Below, piece by piece: positions 1-11,560 of a stretch of 64,000 bases of DNA (position 1 is its first letter; the number at the start of each line of letters is the position of its first letter). The stretch is from positions 26,026,350-26,090,349 of the forward strand of contig CM057234.1 in NCBI GenBank assembly GCA_029891385.1. The letters are read 5' to 3'. Origin of the DNA: Erythroxylum novogranatense. Lineage: Eukaryota > Streptophyta > Magnoliopsida > Malpighiales > Erythroxylaceae. The notes below the pieces were generated by a model, which was given only the letters and a program-made list of their open reading frames with translations, was not told where the DNA came from and made no database searches. A program made the position numbers and the translations under genes.

Positions 1-1187
1 CAGATTATAAACAAAAGTCGACCCAACGGCAAAACAATTGGACTGACAGAATCAAATCAAAAGCGAAAACGAAAGCTAAAGTCAAAGAAATCAAATCGGA
101 TCAAAGGCGAAAGAATCGAAAACGAATCGAATTCTTAATGAGCCATAGAAAAAAATCGAAAGGCTCGGAATTACAAAATTTTGGAAACAAATAAACCAAA
201 ACAATCAATCAACTAAAAGCTCAAATTTCGACATCCGTGAATGCATACTTTAGAAAAACGCGCGTTGGAAACCTTAAACTAAACCAATCCGAAACCGATA
301 TAAATTTTTTTCTTTCATTTTATTCATCTTTATTCAAAACCATTCCAATCTCCCATTTGGAATTTATCAAGTCCACAAACTCAAATATTTTATCCTTCAC
401 ATTCATACATGTCACAATATTCATCTTTTAACCAAAACTTATTTTTCTTTAAACATACAATCACACATATTGCTATACACAATCAAGCCATACACATAAA
501 GCACTTCTATATTCCCAGCTCAATCAACACAATTCATCGGACCTCCTGTCCGGAATCCTAACACAATCAAACACATCCATATGCCATAGCACTTCAATAA
601 TTCTCAATCAATCAACATTATCAGACCTCCTGGCCGGAATCCAGACGCAATCAATCATAATCATTACACAAACCATAATTCATCATACACAATTTCATAA
701 TTCAAGTCCTTATACAAATTCTTAAATCATTCACATCATGAAATAAATGCTTACAAAACATTAATGGCATTCCAAGCCATATACAAAACCTGTAGCACCC
801 CACTCTCGCAAGACCCGAACCTGATATCGATGGTGATATCCGAGACCAAGCCCCGCGAGGGTGGTGTACGAAGCACTCGATCAATCAAAATTCGGTATCT
901 ATTTTTCCTCTTTAAAGACACGCATGATGAAGTCAATAATCAAATAGGTCAAAAGCCCTTTTTCATCATACAAGGCCATTTACAAAATTCCCATATGGCC
1001 ATTTGGCCCTTTCACAAATACAAACACTTGAGTCATTTCAAAATACAATTCATACGGAAGTTGCATAATAAACAATTTAATACAAAAATATAGACATGCA
1101 ATGCAGACGCGAACTGATCCCGGCCTCTATCCTTCACTTGAACACTGTAAGTATACTCCCGTTGGCCTAACGGGGTATTCTTCTTAT

Positions 1188-1200
1188 CCTGAAAAACAGT
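1188..1200 (-). promoter_or_regulatory. Candidate splice acceptor near the LTR 3' end
   Basis: On the minus strand the sequence is CTGTTTTTCAG followed by GATAAG: a pyrimidine run ending in AG, 15-20 bp after the conserved CACCCAAAATTTGCAAC block. The same block and acceptor occur at 23879 and 32243 on the plus strand and at 43426 on the minus strand. Use in splicing is inference. Confidence 0.45.
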
Positions 1201-1410
1201 TGCAAATTTTGGGTGAGTTTTGCGAACTCAATGAAAGACCATCATTGATGGCTCACCCAAACACATAACACATATGTCGCACATTATGCAGAATTCCAAT
1301 CTCACATTCGCCATTCAGTACACTTAAACATTTGTATTATGCATATGCCATTTAGATGAGACTCACATTCGTTCTTAATGTTGTGACTGAGTGCCTCTCA
1401 CATAGACAGA

Positions 1411-1493
1411 GTACTAGCCTGTAGGCTTAGTCAAATCAAAATACTGGCCCGTAGGCTTAGTCGAATCAAAATACTGGCCCGTAGGCTCAGTCA
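1411..1493. repeat. 30-bp tandem triplicate in solo LTR
   Basis: 'gtaggct(t/c)ag' recurs at 1421, 1451 and 1481, exactly 30 bp apart, with 'atcaaaatactggcc' between copies. It lies in the distal part of the minus-strand LTR, between the candidate mini-exon and the distal acceptor. Confidence 0.85.
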
Positions 1494-1884
1494 CATCACA
1501 TAATCACGGAGCATAGCTCTACGTGGAAGCGCTTCATACGGGCGACTCAAGTCACAACGCCTTTATATTTCATGCATTCATGCCATGGAATGCATCACTT
1601 ACATTGCATGCACTTATTCGATCACAATCACTTATCATCGGACCGTAGTCCGGCATTCAACATATAGTTGAGAATTCACACTTAACTTGCATGCAATAAC
1701 ACATTCAGAATTCACTAGCAAACACTTCCGTGCACTCAGTTCATCTCATTCACATACCATTAGCACTTCAATCTCCAAATCACAATCACAATCACATTTA
1801 GATACACATTCATCATACAGAGATCAATGTATACAAAATTCAAATAAAGTAGACAATGAAGTGAGACCATCTAGGTCTACTCAC

Positions 1885-1946
1885 AGTACGCTCCAGATTA
1901 GCATTTGCTTTCAATTTATGGGAACGCCTGAATCCAGACACTTGAC
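1885..1946 (-). other. Candidate LTR mini-exon, 62 nt
   Basis: On the minus strand, GGTTGTGCAG precedes it and GTGAGTAGACC follows it, so it has an acceptor AG and a strong donor GTGAG at its two edges. The homologous block at 59767-59818 keeps the same borders (TTGTGCAG and GTAAGTAGACC) although surrounding sequence has diverged. An upstream donor GTATG lies at 2521-2525. See the finding on spliced LTR leaders. Confidence 0.45.
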
Positions 1947-2520
1947 CTGCACAACCATTTATGCAAGACACACATTGCACACTCATCAATAATTGCACAC
2001 ATAAAACATTCATTTATACACAATTGTAATAATGGACTATGTACAATGCATGCTCAATGACAATCTTGGGCATATGTTTTAGAACACATTTTATACTCAT
2101 TTCTATTTCAAAATTCATGTGTCTCTAATTGAACTTAGACTTACACTTTCTTTGTATATGATCAATCTAAATGCTCCTTTCAATCTTTACCCTTTTTATA
2201 TGCTAGCTTATTCATAAGCTTACACTACAAGAACACTTGGTTACTTTATATCATAACTCAATTTCTCATCATCTCTTATCTATCCTCATATGATCTCATA
2301 ACATCCAATTCCCATTCATGGTTTAGCACTTCATTCTTATAAACACACTTAGGTAGGATTCTCTTAATTTCCTCATACAAACAAAATCTCATTCAATAGG
2401 AATCCACTTTAAGATCCCACAATGCATAATCACTGAAATTAGTTCTAGAACATTTCAACCCAAGCATTTTCTAAACTCCATAAACTAGAATCTTTACAAA
2501 GATTCAAAGATTCAATTGAT

Positions 2521-2768
2521 CATACCTTGATTCTTCACCAAATGAAGAGATCTTCAGCTCAAATGGAAGCTCTTTTCTTCCTCTTCCTTATTCTCTTCTT
2601 GAACACTTCAAAATTTCTCTTGAAGGCCAAAGAATTTAAAACCCTAGCTTGTTTTCTCTTCCTTCTCTCTTTCATTTCTTTTTTTCATGTTCTCTCTCTT
2701 ATCTCTTTTCTAATCCACTCGTTTTGCTTCTCTAGAATCTTCTCATTCACGTTTCTCCTTTATTTATA
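2521..2768 (-). promoter_or_regulatory. Candidate LTR core promoter, first exon and donor
   Basis: On the minus strand a TATAAATA box occupies 2761-2768. About 210 nt further on, after a purine-rich segment, AAG is followed by GTATG (2525-2521), a plausible 5' splice site. The equivalent segments of family-B LTRs end in GTAAG at 5722-5718 and 12668-12664. Transcription start and splicing are inferred only from motif and position. Confidence 0.4.
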
Positions 2769-3603
2769 AGCAGAACATTACTTCTTCTTCCATTTATGCC
2801 CCTTAATGTGTGACAATTGTCCCATTTATCCTTCCTTATAGGCTTATGTTCTTTTAAACTTAAGTGTCTTGCCAAAAATATCCTTAATCATTCTTATATA
2901 ACAATTTCATCCAAAATCATCCTCCATTGTCTTAAGTTTCTAATGCCACCGAAACCATTCAATTTGGTTCAGTGATTCAAAAGATATACTTCAAACATTT
3001 TTTTGGACTGCTCTTGTCCAAAACAATATGCTATCTACAAATTCCATCCAAAACTTGAAACTCTTAGAGTCGGATTCAGAATTTGATTTCTCCATGTAAG
3101 TTGTAGCCCTATATTTCTAGTTTACCTTAAAATAAAAATCGTCTCATTTGGACTTCTACTGATCCAGAAAACATCAAAATACTGAAGTATGTTCAGTAGG
3201 ATAACAACATTTCATATTATTGAAGAACATACTCACTGTACCCGTCTCACTTGTTTCACTAAATCTTTCTCCATATAATTCAGATAGCTTTGATTTTTGG
3301 TGAAGATATTTAGAAAGTTCTTATGAATCCAACGATTCAAGAATCAAGTCATTTGGAGGTCCAGAGAAGAAGTTATGGACAAAACAATCCAACATGTTCA
3401 TATCCTCACCTGAAATGTACATGTCTCGGTACGAATGCCATAACTTTTGCTACAGAGGTTTGATTGACTTTGTTTTTGGACCATTGGAAAGAGAGCTTTT
3501 GGATCTAAAACTTTCATGAAGACCTTGAAGGCCAATTCTATCATCTAACTTCTGTATCGTCTCACTTTTGCATAGTCTCACTTTCCTTTCATCTTAGTTC
3601 TAT

Positions 3604-3735
3604 TGTCTCATTTCCATCGTCTGCTTTTTGCGTCTACTTTTTCCATATGCTTTTTGCGTCTACTTTTTCCATTTGCTTTTTGCATCTTCTTTTTGCTTCT
3701 GCTTTTTCCGTCTACCTTTTTTTCGTTTGCTTTTC
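3604..3735. repeat. 26-bp T-rich tandem array in solo LTR
   Basis: Copies of tgctttttgcgtctac followed by a T run start at 3622, 3648 and 3674 (26-bp steps) and then decay. The array fills the same slot that holds different arrays in the LTRs at 6913, 22621, 30981 and 58613, between the 'tttccaacg...aagttatga' block and the 'cgttggattc' block (LTR orientation). Confidence 0.75.
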
Positions 3736-4883
3736 ACGTCCAGAACGTATCCATTTATAAAGATCATAACTTTTGACCCTGATATCCAAAATTTACAAAC
3801 TTTATACCGTTGGAAAGATAAAAGAAAGATCTACAACTTTTCAGAAGGAAATTTTGCCAAAATCCATCTTTATCAATCCCAAATTTGCTCCTAAAATCCG
3901 AAGACAATTTTTTTCATTCATACACCAATACTGCACCTAATTCTTCACTTCATGACAATATTTGAGACTTTTAGACACAGAATTGAAATTCGATGTCTTC
4001 ATAAAAAATATAGCCATATATCTATAGATTAATCCAAATTAAGAATCATCTTGTTTGGACAACCACAGAAAATGTTATGGCTAAAATACTGAAGCATATT
4101 CAGTGAATATTTTTCCATATCACTACCAATCTTGTTTCTAAATCTTTCCTTCTCACAACTCATACCAAAATCACTCTTTCTACTCCTTCCACTTCTCATT
4201 TTCAAAAAAATCACATTTAATACCATTTATACCCAGAAGTTTTCAATGAATGCATGTACCACTTTTTATGTGAAAACATTTCTTATTTATGTATATATAT
4301 GCTAACATGATGCATGAGTAAGAAAATGCATTGTCTTAATTTCTCTTTGAGCTCGCATGTACTGAAATTTTGGGTCACAACCCTTAATATGGGGACGGGA
4401 TGTTACAAAACCAATACCAAAATCCAAAATACACAAAATAAGCCTAAGTTCTTATTTTTACAATAATCCAACTTAAACCAAAATACAAAAGCGATCATAA
4501 ACATGACGAACGAACGTCTTGTCTTTCTTTCATCCGATCTCCTTCATGATTACTTGGAGATGGTGATGAAAGGGGGTGAGCTTTACAGCTAGTGGATAAC
4601 ATGTTTATAAATAAAAAAATAAGCAAAAATCATTTTTGAAAACTTTTGTCATTTCATCAAATCTCACGGTAGAAATTTGGCAAAAAGCTTATTTCTCAAA
4701 CTTTTCAACTTCTCAAATCATTCATAATCAATTTTAAACATTTCACGGTAGAAAAATTCATCAAATGCTTATTTTTCAAAATTTTTCAATTTATCAAAAT
4801 AATTCATAAACATGAATGCATCACGTTTATTAACATAAACAAAAACACATAATACATCATAAATGGTTTGGGTCGGTCCAAAA

Positions 4884-4977
4884 CAGAACGTACTGCACAT
4901 TCCCGCATAGTGGTCCCGTGCAACCGTGAACAGAACGTACTACACCTTCCCGCATAGCGGTCCGGTGTTTCCGTGAA
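4884..4977. repeat. 47-bp tandem duplication in outer family-B LTR
   Basis: 'cagaacgtact' followed by 'ttcccgcatag' and 'ggtcc' occurs at 4884 and again at 4931. The same 47-bp duplication is present in the other family-B LTR (11467 and 11514), so it is ancestral to the family. Confidence 0.85.
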
Positions 4978-5717
4978 CTTATGGGAGTCCATAACGGAGC
5001 TCCAATTCCACTAGCGGGCAAGCAGGCGAAGCCTATAAAAAGACAAGTGCACTTGACTCAACTTATGGGACCTAACCATACCCACATAACACATTTCACA
5101 CTTGAAAAATCGGATTGCCCAGAGGCATATTTCTAAAACTAAATTTTCATATCATGTCATATCAGACACGTTGACATTTACAAATTCACATATTCAAAAA
5201 CCACATGACAATCATTCAAGTATCAAACAAAATTTCACAATTTCAAAATCTCACATGATGATCAAAATCACATAACTATTCTTTAATCAATCAAACACAA
5301 GAATGCAACAATTTTTGCAATATTATGAAATCATTCAAGCATAATGCATGAAACAATTGCATCATTTTATTAAATCATCTGAAACAATTGTAACAATTTA
5401 TCCAATTATTCAAAAATGATAATTTAGAAACATTTGCTTTCTTGATTTTTCAAAAACACGTAATTAGCTTATAACTCAAAATATAAACACGGTACCCACC
5501 TCAATTCCATGCTTGAAACTTGTCCAAAGCCTCAATTTCTCCAATGCCTCACTTACAATTCCCTAATCCATGATAAAATCCCTAATTAATAACCATCCAA
5601 AATTGAATAATCTAAACCATGCAATCACCAAAATTGACTTTAGAAATCACAAACCCATAACATTTTTAAACCATCTAAACCAAAATTCTTTCAAAATCTA
5701 ACAACTAAAATTTTTCT

Positions 5718-5723
5718 CTTACC
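5718..5723 (-). promoter_or_regulatory. Candidate splice donor in outer family-B LTR
   Basis: The minus-strand sequence GAATTAAG is followed by GTAAGAG, a near-consensus plant donor, after a purine-rich segment. The second family-B copy has GAAAATG followed by GTAAGAG at the equivalent place. I could not identify matching acceptors in this family, so support is weaker than for the Tekay-like LTRs. Confidence 0.3.
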
Positions 5724-6912
5724 TTAATTCTTCACCATTTTCAGATTTTCTTGGCTCATCTTGGAGCTTTCATCCTCTTCCATCTTTTTCCTTCTTGAAA
5801 TCTACTTCAAAACACTCTTGAAACCCAAGAAAATCGAAACCCTAGTAATTTTTCCTCTTTCTCCTTTCTCCCATCCGAAAGCCTTCTCCTCTTCTTTCTT
5901 TCTCTTTTTTTCTTTCTTCCTCTGTTTTAATTTCGTGTTTCCCTTGCTTCTTAAACGACAGTCACCTCTTCTCCCCTTTAATGAATGAGAAATGACCGTA
6001 ATGCCCTTCCTTAAAAGCCTAGAAACTTAAAAGCTTAAGTAACCTTCCAATTTTGCCCTTCATGCCTTTCTAACACTTTAAATTTCTAACACTTTAATTT
6101 AATTTACTGAAAACAATATATCCCATATGCTCTTACTTAATTTAACATGCTAATTAATCACATTAACATGCTAATTAAGTCCTCAAAATCATAAGAATAT
6201 AACAAAGTCTCAAATAACATTAAATCATGCTTAACTTAGGACATTTTCCAAATCATCCAATTGAAGGAATTTGCTAAAATTTCCTTATAGAGAAATGTCC
6301 CTTATTGTCTCAATTTCATAACGCCACCAAAATCATTTAATTTGGTGCACTACTCCAAAAGTTATACTCCAAACTTTTCAGACTATTCTTATGCTAACAC
6401 ATTTTCCAGCGATTTACTTCCATCTGAAAATTGACATTCTTAAAGACTAAATTGAAACTCAAATCCTTCATAACATTTGTATTTCTATTTCTCTAGTTTA
6501 ATCCAAATTAAGAATCACCTCATTTGGATGACTAGAGCAAAAGTTATGGCCAATACACTTTCAGCTTTTACTAATCCAAGACTGAACACTAAACCCAACT
6601 TCAATTCATAAATTGAAAATCTTAGGGAATAAATTGGAATTCAATTCCTTCATATGACTTGTAGCCCCATGTCTCTATTTTATTGTGCAACTAGAATCAG
6701 TTCAATCGGATCTCCACAGATCAAGAATTTATCAAAATACTAAACCATGTTCATAAAATTATCCAACTCACTTTGATTAAATCAATCATCCTCAATTTAA
6801 GAGGGATGTCTTAGGAATCCAACGCTTCAAAAATCAGGTCGATCAGAGGTTGGACGAAAAAGTTATGGCCAAAAGAATGGAGAAAGGTTGGATCAGGAAA
6901 AATTTTAAATCA

Positions 6913-7047
6913 GAGCTCGCACTCGCGAGCGGACGAGGCCTAGCCAGGACGACCGAGCTGGAGCGATCGAGCGAGAGCCACCGAGCAGGGACTACCGAGC
7001 AAGAGCAACCGAGCGGGTCGCTCGCCAGGACGACCGAGCGGGTCGCT
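6913..7047. repeat. GC-rich accgagc array in outer family-B LTR
   Basis: 'accgagc' recurs at 6952, 6980, 6994, 7008 and 7033, so spacings of 14 or about 28 bp, within an otherwise AT-rich LTR. The second family-B LTR lacks the array: at the same place (about 13330-13390) it has plain A-rich sequence. Overlapping open frames on both strands here (6843-7242) are by-products of the repeat. Confidence 0.8.
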
Positions 7048-7069
7048 TCTCCTTCTCTTTTTTCGACCT

Positions 7070-7894
7070 TCCAACTTCTAAAATTCATAACTTATGACTC
7101 AGAACTCCAAAATTTTCAAATTTGGTATCAATGGAAAGATAAAAGAAATATCTACAATTTTCATGAGAACTCAAAAATCAATTCCATCTCTAAAGGGGTC
7201 AAAATCTCACTCAAAGTTTCTGTCCAATTTAAGTCTCTCTAAACAGTATCAAAACTTCTAAAATTTCTAACTTTCAGCTCCAAGGTCCAAACATGTCATA
7301 TTTTATATCAATAAAAAGATCAAAAAACAACCTACAACTTTCATGAAGGACAGAAAAATCAATTTATCCCCTAAGGTATTCAAAAAGCCACTCAAAGTTT
7401 CTGTCCACTAATACTCTTCTCAAACAATAACAGCAACTTGTAAAAATCATAACTTCCTATTTCATACCCAAAATTTCCATACTTTACATCAATGTAAAGA
7501 TCAAAACATAATCTAAAACTTCCATGAAGAACTTCAAAGCAATTTCAACCTCTAACTAGGTCAATTTTTCAATCAAAGGTTTTGCCAGAAATTTGTCATC
7601 CTAACACAACATCCAAACTTCCAAATCCCATATCTTTCAATTCCCACATCCACAAATAGCATATTATACATCATTGAAAAGCTAGGAAAATCTTCTATGA
7701 CTTTCATGTAGACTACTTAACGTAATTCAAAATATATCAGTCCATAATTTTCCTTAAAACACTGCATACAAAATCCTACACTTGTGAGCATTTCCAAAAA
7801 CAAAGTAACAGACACTTCAATTTGACTGATCATAAATGTCAATTCTGATATCGAAAAATGTCATACTTTATAGAGATAGAAAACTATCAACAGA
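7070..7894 (-). repeat. Degenerate ~181-bp tandem modules, outer family-B LTR
   Basis: The plus-strand phrase order is 'cataactt', 'tatcaatggaaagat', 'ctacaactttcatgaag', 'aggtcaaaatctcaatcaaag'. It repeats with the 'catga' landmark at 7162, 7342, 7523 and 7705 (steps 180, 181, 182). A further unit continues beyond the Sirevirus insertion at 19591. The period is not a multiple of three and frames are not kept between units, so these are not coding repeats. Confidence 0.75.
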
Positions 7895-9017
7895 TGTTAG
7901 ATCAATGGTGGTTGACAAATTAAATTCCTTTATGTTTTGATAATAATAAAATATATAGAATTAGTTAAGGAATTATTTCAGGTAATTTGGATTCAAATAT
8001 ATCAAGACTACATCAATCTTGAATTGGCAAGACATAAATCAAGGTGAAATAAAGAAGGAAATAATCTTCATCATGTTAGAGACATTAATAATGAAGATTA
8101 TAGAAGGTTTGATTAGATATTACTGTTGAAGCTAACATAAGTCGACTAGTACATCATAAGTCGACTAATATATCAAGATTCGTCAGGTTGAGAACAACAT
8201 AAGTCGACTAGAACATCAAAAGTTGACTAATATATGAAGATCTGTCAGGTTGAGAACAACACAAGTCGACAAATAGTCCATAATTCGACTTATCGAAGGC
8301 CATAAATCGACTTACACTGCATAAGTCGACTTATAGAAGAGCGGAGATAAAGATTTACGAAAATCGTTCTTACAAGTCGACTTACACACCACGACAAGTC
8401 GACTTATGAGTACAGCAAACTGACGCTGACGAAGTCAATTAGTCACAAATGGAAAGGAGAATATTAAGGAATGGCCATAACAATCATGCAACGACTATAA
8501 TGGGTTCCAACGTCTATTTTCTTCTAAATATAAAAGTGGATGATCAAGGGATAATACAACTGAAGTTACATAAGCAAAAAACTCCTCTATTGCTCTAAAT
8601 TTGCTCACTATTGCTCTTAGCTCATTTTCATATCTGTATTGAGCACTGTTCTTTCTTTATCTCATTATCTTTGTAAGTTGAGTGATTATTGAAAAGTCAC
8701 TAGTGTGGTAGGATTTGTGCCGGAAAACAAATCGTTTGTAAAGGCGACTTGAGCTGGAAGTCAAGTGGTATTGTAAGAGTTCACACTAAAATAAAAAGAG
8801 TGCAATAAAGTGATTTGCAAAATCCTAAGTGGGAGCTTAGGTAGAGGACATAGGTCTTGGCACCGAACCTCTATAAAAACAGTGTTTTCTCTTCTTTCCT
8901 ACTCTTTATATTTAAATTTGATTAAATTGTTTTTGTGTGAATTAACTTCTGATTTTATTGTAGAAAATTACAAAAAACTTTAAAGATCTATTCAACCCCC
9001 CTTCTAGATCGTTTACA
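7895..9017 (+). repeat. Sirevirus 1 5' LTR
   Basis: It starts TGTTAGATCAATGG (the 3' copy has TGTTGGACCAATGG), ends GTTTACA, is 1123 bp and differs from the 3' LTR at scattered single bases. It contains a palindrome array (8138-8408) and a TATAAAAG box at 8529-8536, about 120 bp after the array. Confidence 0.95.
8138..8408. repeat. AAGTCGACTT palindrome array in Sirevirus 1 5' LTR
   Basis: About ten copies of the palindrome (c/t)aagtcgactt, some with one changed base (gtcgac to gttgac or attcgac), spread over 270 bp at irregular spacing. Its end is about 120 bp upstream of TATAAAAG. Confidence 0.85.
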
Positions 9018-9019
9018 AT

Positions 9020-9031
9020 TGGTATCAAAGC
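9020..9031 (+). other. Primer-binding site of Sirevirus 1
   Basis: TGGTATCAAAGC, two bases after the 5' LTR. It matches the initiator-methionine tRNA 3'-end type (usual plant form TGGTATCAGAGC) with one difference. Confidence 0.85.
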
Positions 9032-9045
9032 AGAAGTATCCAGGG

Positions 9046-10193
9046 ATGGTACACAACAATCTAGCGGAAGAAGGTAACACTAATAATCGCCATCCTTTGT
9101 TTAATGGTTCTAACTACTCTTCTTGGAAAAATCCTATAAAGTATCATATCATAAGCGAGGGAGTAGAATATTGGAAGATCATCATCTTCGGTCCACAAGC
9201 ACCGTTGAAAGAAAATGGTGAGTTAAAAACGGAGCTGGAACACGACGACAATGATTGGAAATAAGCCTACATCAATGTGAAAGCTATGAAATTGATATAT
9301 TGTGCTCTCACGGTTAAGGAAAGAAATCGAGTAAACTCCTGCACCAGCGCTAAAGAAATGTGGGAATGACTTCGCATCACTCATGAAGGAACTAATCAAG
9401 TTCGGGAAACAAAGATCAACATGCTTCTCCATGACTATGAAATGTTTGTCATGAAGGAAGGTGAGTCTATTTCCACTATGCTTGATCATTTTGCAGAAAT
9501 CATAAATGGATTAGGCAACCTTGGAAAGCATATGACGGATAGCGAGAAGGTGAAGAAGATTCTTCACTCACTATCGAAAGAATGGGACTCACAAGTCACC
9601 GCTATTATGGAGTCCAAGGATCTTAATCATTTGTAATTCAATGCCTTGGTGGGATCACTCATCAACTATGAGATCATTCTCAAATCAAGAGGAGGTAGAG
9701 GTAAGTCAAAAAAGTCAATTGCTTTAAAAGCTAATGCTTCTTCTCTTGATGAAAGTGATGAAGAAATAGATGAAGAAGAGGAAGACGAAGAAATAGCAAT
9801 GTATGCCAGAAATTTGAGAAAGTTCAAAGGACTACTCAAAAATAGGAGAAAAGAATTAAATGGTGGTAGAAATGGAGAAAGAACGAAGTTTTCCATGGAA
9901 AGAAGATCAAAGGGGTATGATGAAAAGAAAAGCAATGAAGAATGTTGGAAATGTGGAAAAAGGAGACATCATGCTAGAGAATGAAAAAGCTCATCGTCCA
10001 CTTCAAATTTCCAGAAAAGTGACAAATATGACAAAGGAAAAAGAAAGCTAGCCTAGTAGCCACTTGGAATGATGATGAGGAAGCATACCAAAGCAATGAT
10101 GAAAACAACTTAGTTCTTATGGCTAATAGCTCCTCAACAAGTGATGATGAAGATGAGGTAACTTTCTTTGATCAAGATCTTAGAGATTCTTTT
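9046..10193 (+). pseudogene. gag: Sirevirus 1 gag, 5' part (broken)
   Basis: Retrotransposon capsid/nucleocapsid protein that packages element RNA. The start ATG at 9046 matches the start of the second copy (49939, minus). One frame runs to 10050. Stops interrupt it at 9262 (TAA where copy 2 has Gln), 9367 (TGA where copy 2 has Arg), 9634 (TAA) and 9982 (TGA, replacing the last Cys of the zinc knuckle). Features seen: a copia-type capsid region, an acidic run rich in Glu and Asp near 9760-9800, and a CCHC knuckle (CWKCGKRRHHARE, then the stop). The frame is then lost and an Asp-rich segment around 10060-10190 is cut by a solo LTR at 10194. Not functional. Confidence 0.88.
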
Positions 10194-11466
10194 TGTTGGG
10201 ACCCAATCCGGGAACCGGATCCCAACTAAAAAACGAAGAACGAAGGAAACGAAAGCGAATGGCAACGGAAATTTCGCAACGACATTTCGAATCGAAAAAC
10301 AAAGCAATCGATAAAACAAAACGAAAGCGAAAGCAAAACGGAAGCAAAGCGATTTACACAGCGAAACAAAAAACAAAAGCATAATCGCATGCAAAAGTGA
10401 CACAAAGCTGTCCAACATCCAAGAACAAATCCTAGAGAACAAACGATTGCATTGGAAACCTAGACTAAAACGATCCGAAATCTGGTATAAATTTTTTAAT
10501 TCTTTTTCTTTTCTTTCTTTCTTACTTTTTCCATTTTACTCGGTCTCATACAAAGCAATACTCTTTTTCAATTTGGAATTCATCTAATTCCATAATTTCA
10601 ATCACAAACTAAAATCATATTCTTCTTATATATACCCATACAAATCCCATATTCTTATACATTGGTATTAATCCTAAAATTCACATTCGTACTAATTTTT
10701 TTATCGAAAATTCGGCAGCATAACGGCTACCTTTGACCTAACCCAAAACCTGCAAATGGCAAAAGAACACTTCTAAAATACCCAACAAACACACAATCAA
10801 TCAAAATCTACCGGACCCTCCATCCGGGATCTCAGCATAAGCAAACGCACTCCTATATCTAACATTTCAAATAAAACCTCAATCTTTCATCATAACCAAA
10901 TCCCATCATCATATGCAAACTTGAAACGCAACTCAACATATAAATCCATTTCCATAACACAATTTCTTATACAATTTCAATAATTTCATACACATCATAA
11001 TTTAATTTCTTACAAATCCTTAATGGCTTTTCAAGCCATTACAAACTTATACAAAGATCCAAATTACTCAAAAACATACACAAATCGAATTGGTGTCCTG
11101 ACAGTCTTTCATCTGATCTCCTGCTCGAATACCTGGAGATGGGGATGAAAGGGGGGTGAGCTAAAATAGCTCGTGGATAATATGTTTATAAATTGAACAA
11201 TAAGTGAAAACATATTTGCAAAAACCTTTGCCATTCTTTTTTTAAAAAAAAAAACACATTCCACAGTAGAAAATTCGACAATTTTCTTATTTCTCACACT
11301 TTTCAAAATATAATCAAAACCATTTCAATCACTTTTTAGTTGAAGAACAACGATAATTTCTTTCCCAAAAATTTTCACATTTTTTTTTCAAAAGATGCCA
11401 TGCAACACACTTATAAACAAAAACAAAGCACACAAAACACATCAAATGGTCTGGTTCGGTCCAAAA

Positions 11467-11560
11467 CAGAACGTACTGCACATTCCCGCATAGAGGTCCT
11501 GTGCAGCCGTAAACAAAATGTACTACACTTTTTCGCATAGCGGTCCAGTATAGCCGTGAA
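11467..11560. repeat. 47-bp tandem duplication in family-B solo LTR
   Basis: Landmarks 'cagaacgtact' at 11467 and its decayed form 'caaaatgtact' at 11514, each followed by a 'cgcatag-ggtcc' block. It is the counterpart of 4884-4977. Confidence 0.8.

Larger units (their letters stand above)
791..4407 (-). mobile_element. Solo LTR, Tekay-like (minus strand), TSD AAACC
   Basis: The plus-strand edges are TGTAGCACCCC at 791 and GGGATGTTACA ending at 4407; in LTR orientation it starts TGTAACATCCC, like the Tekay-like LTRs at 20483 and 57264. Flanks 786-790 and 4408-4412 are both AAACC, a perfect 5-bp TSD, and no internal region is present, so this is a solo LTR left by recombination between the two LTRs of a full element. 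It is 3617 bp long. It interrupts the outer family-B LTR, whose sequence continues across the site when compared with 11020-11100. It carries a 30-bp triplicate, a 26-bp array and a splice-like mini-exon. The plus-strand open frames inside it (for example 2527-2769) are antisense T-rich sequence, not genes. Confidence 0.93.

Noticed and set aside
2527..2769. Hydrophobic small protein resembling a signal peptide
   Set aside because: T-rich antisense of the purine-rich first-exon segment in a minus-strand LTR; a similar frame at 5761-5988 has the same origin.
3628..3894. Phe/Cys-rich open frame
   Set aside because: Translation of the 26-bp T-rich array and LTR sequence.
6843..7242. Open frames on both strands rich in Arg, Ser, Thr
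   Set aside because: Produced by the accgagc tandem array in an LTR; both strands are open, as expected for a repeat.
8138..8408. CRISPR-like array
   Set aside because: Repeats are 10-14 bp palindromes at irregular spacing inside an LTR of a plant retrotransposon; no cas genes and no regular spacers.
9666..9935. Ser/Phe-rich minus-strand open frame
   Set aside because: Antisense of the Glu/Asp-rich segment of Sirevirus 1 gag.
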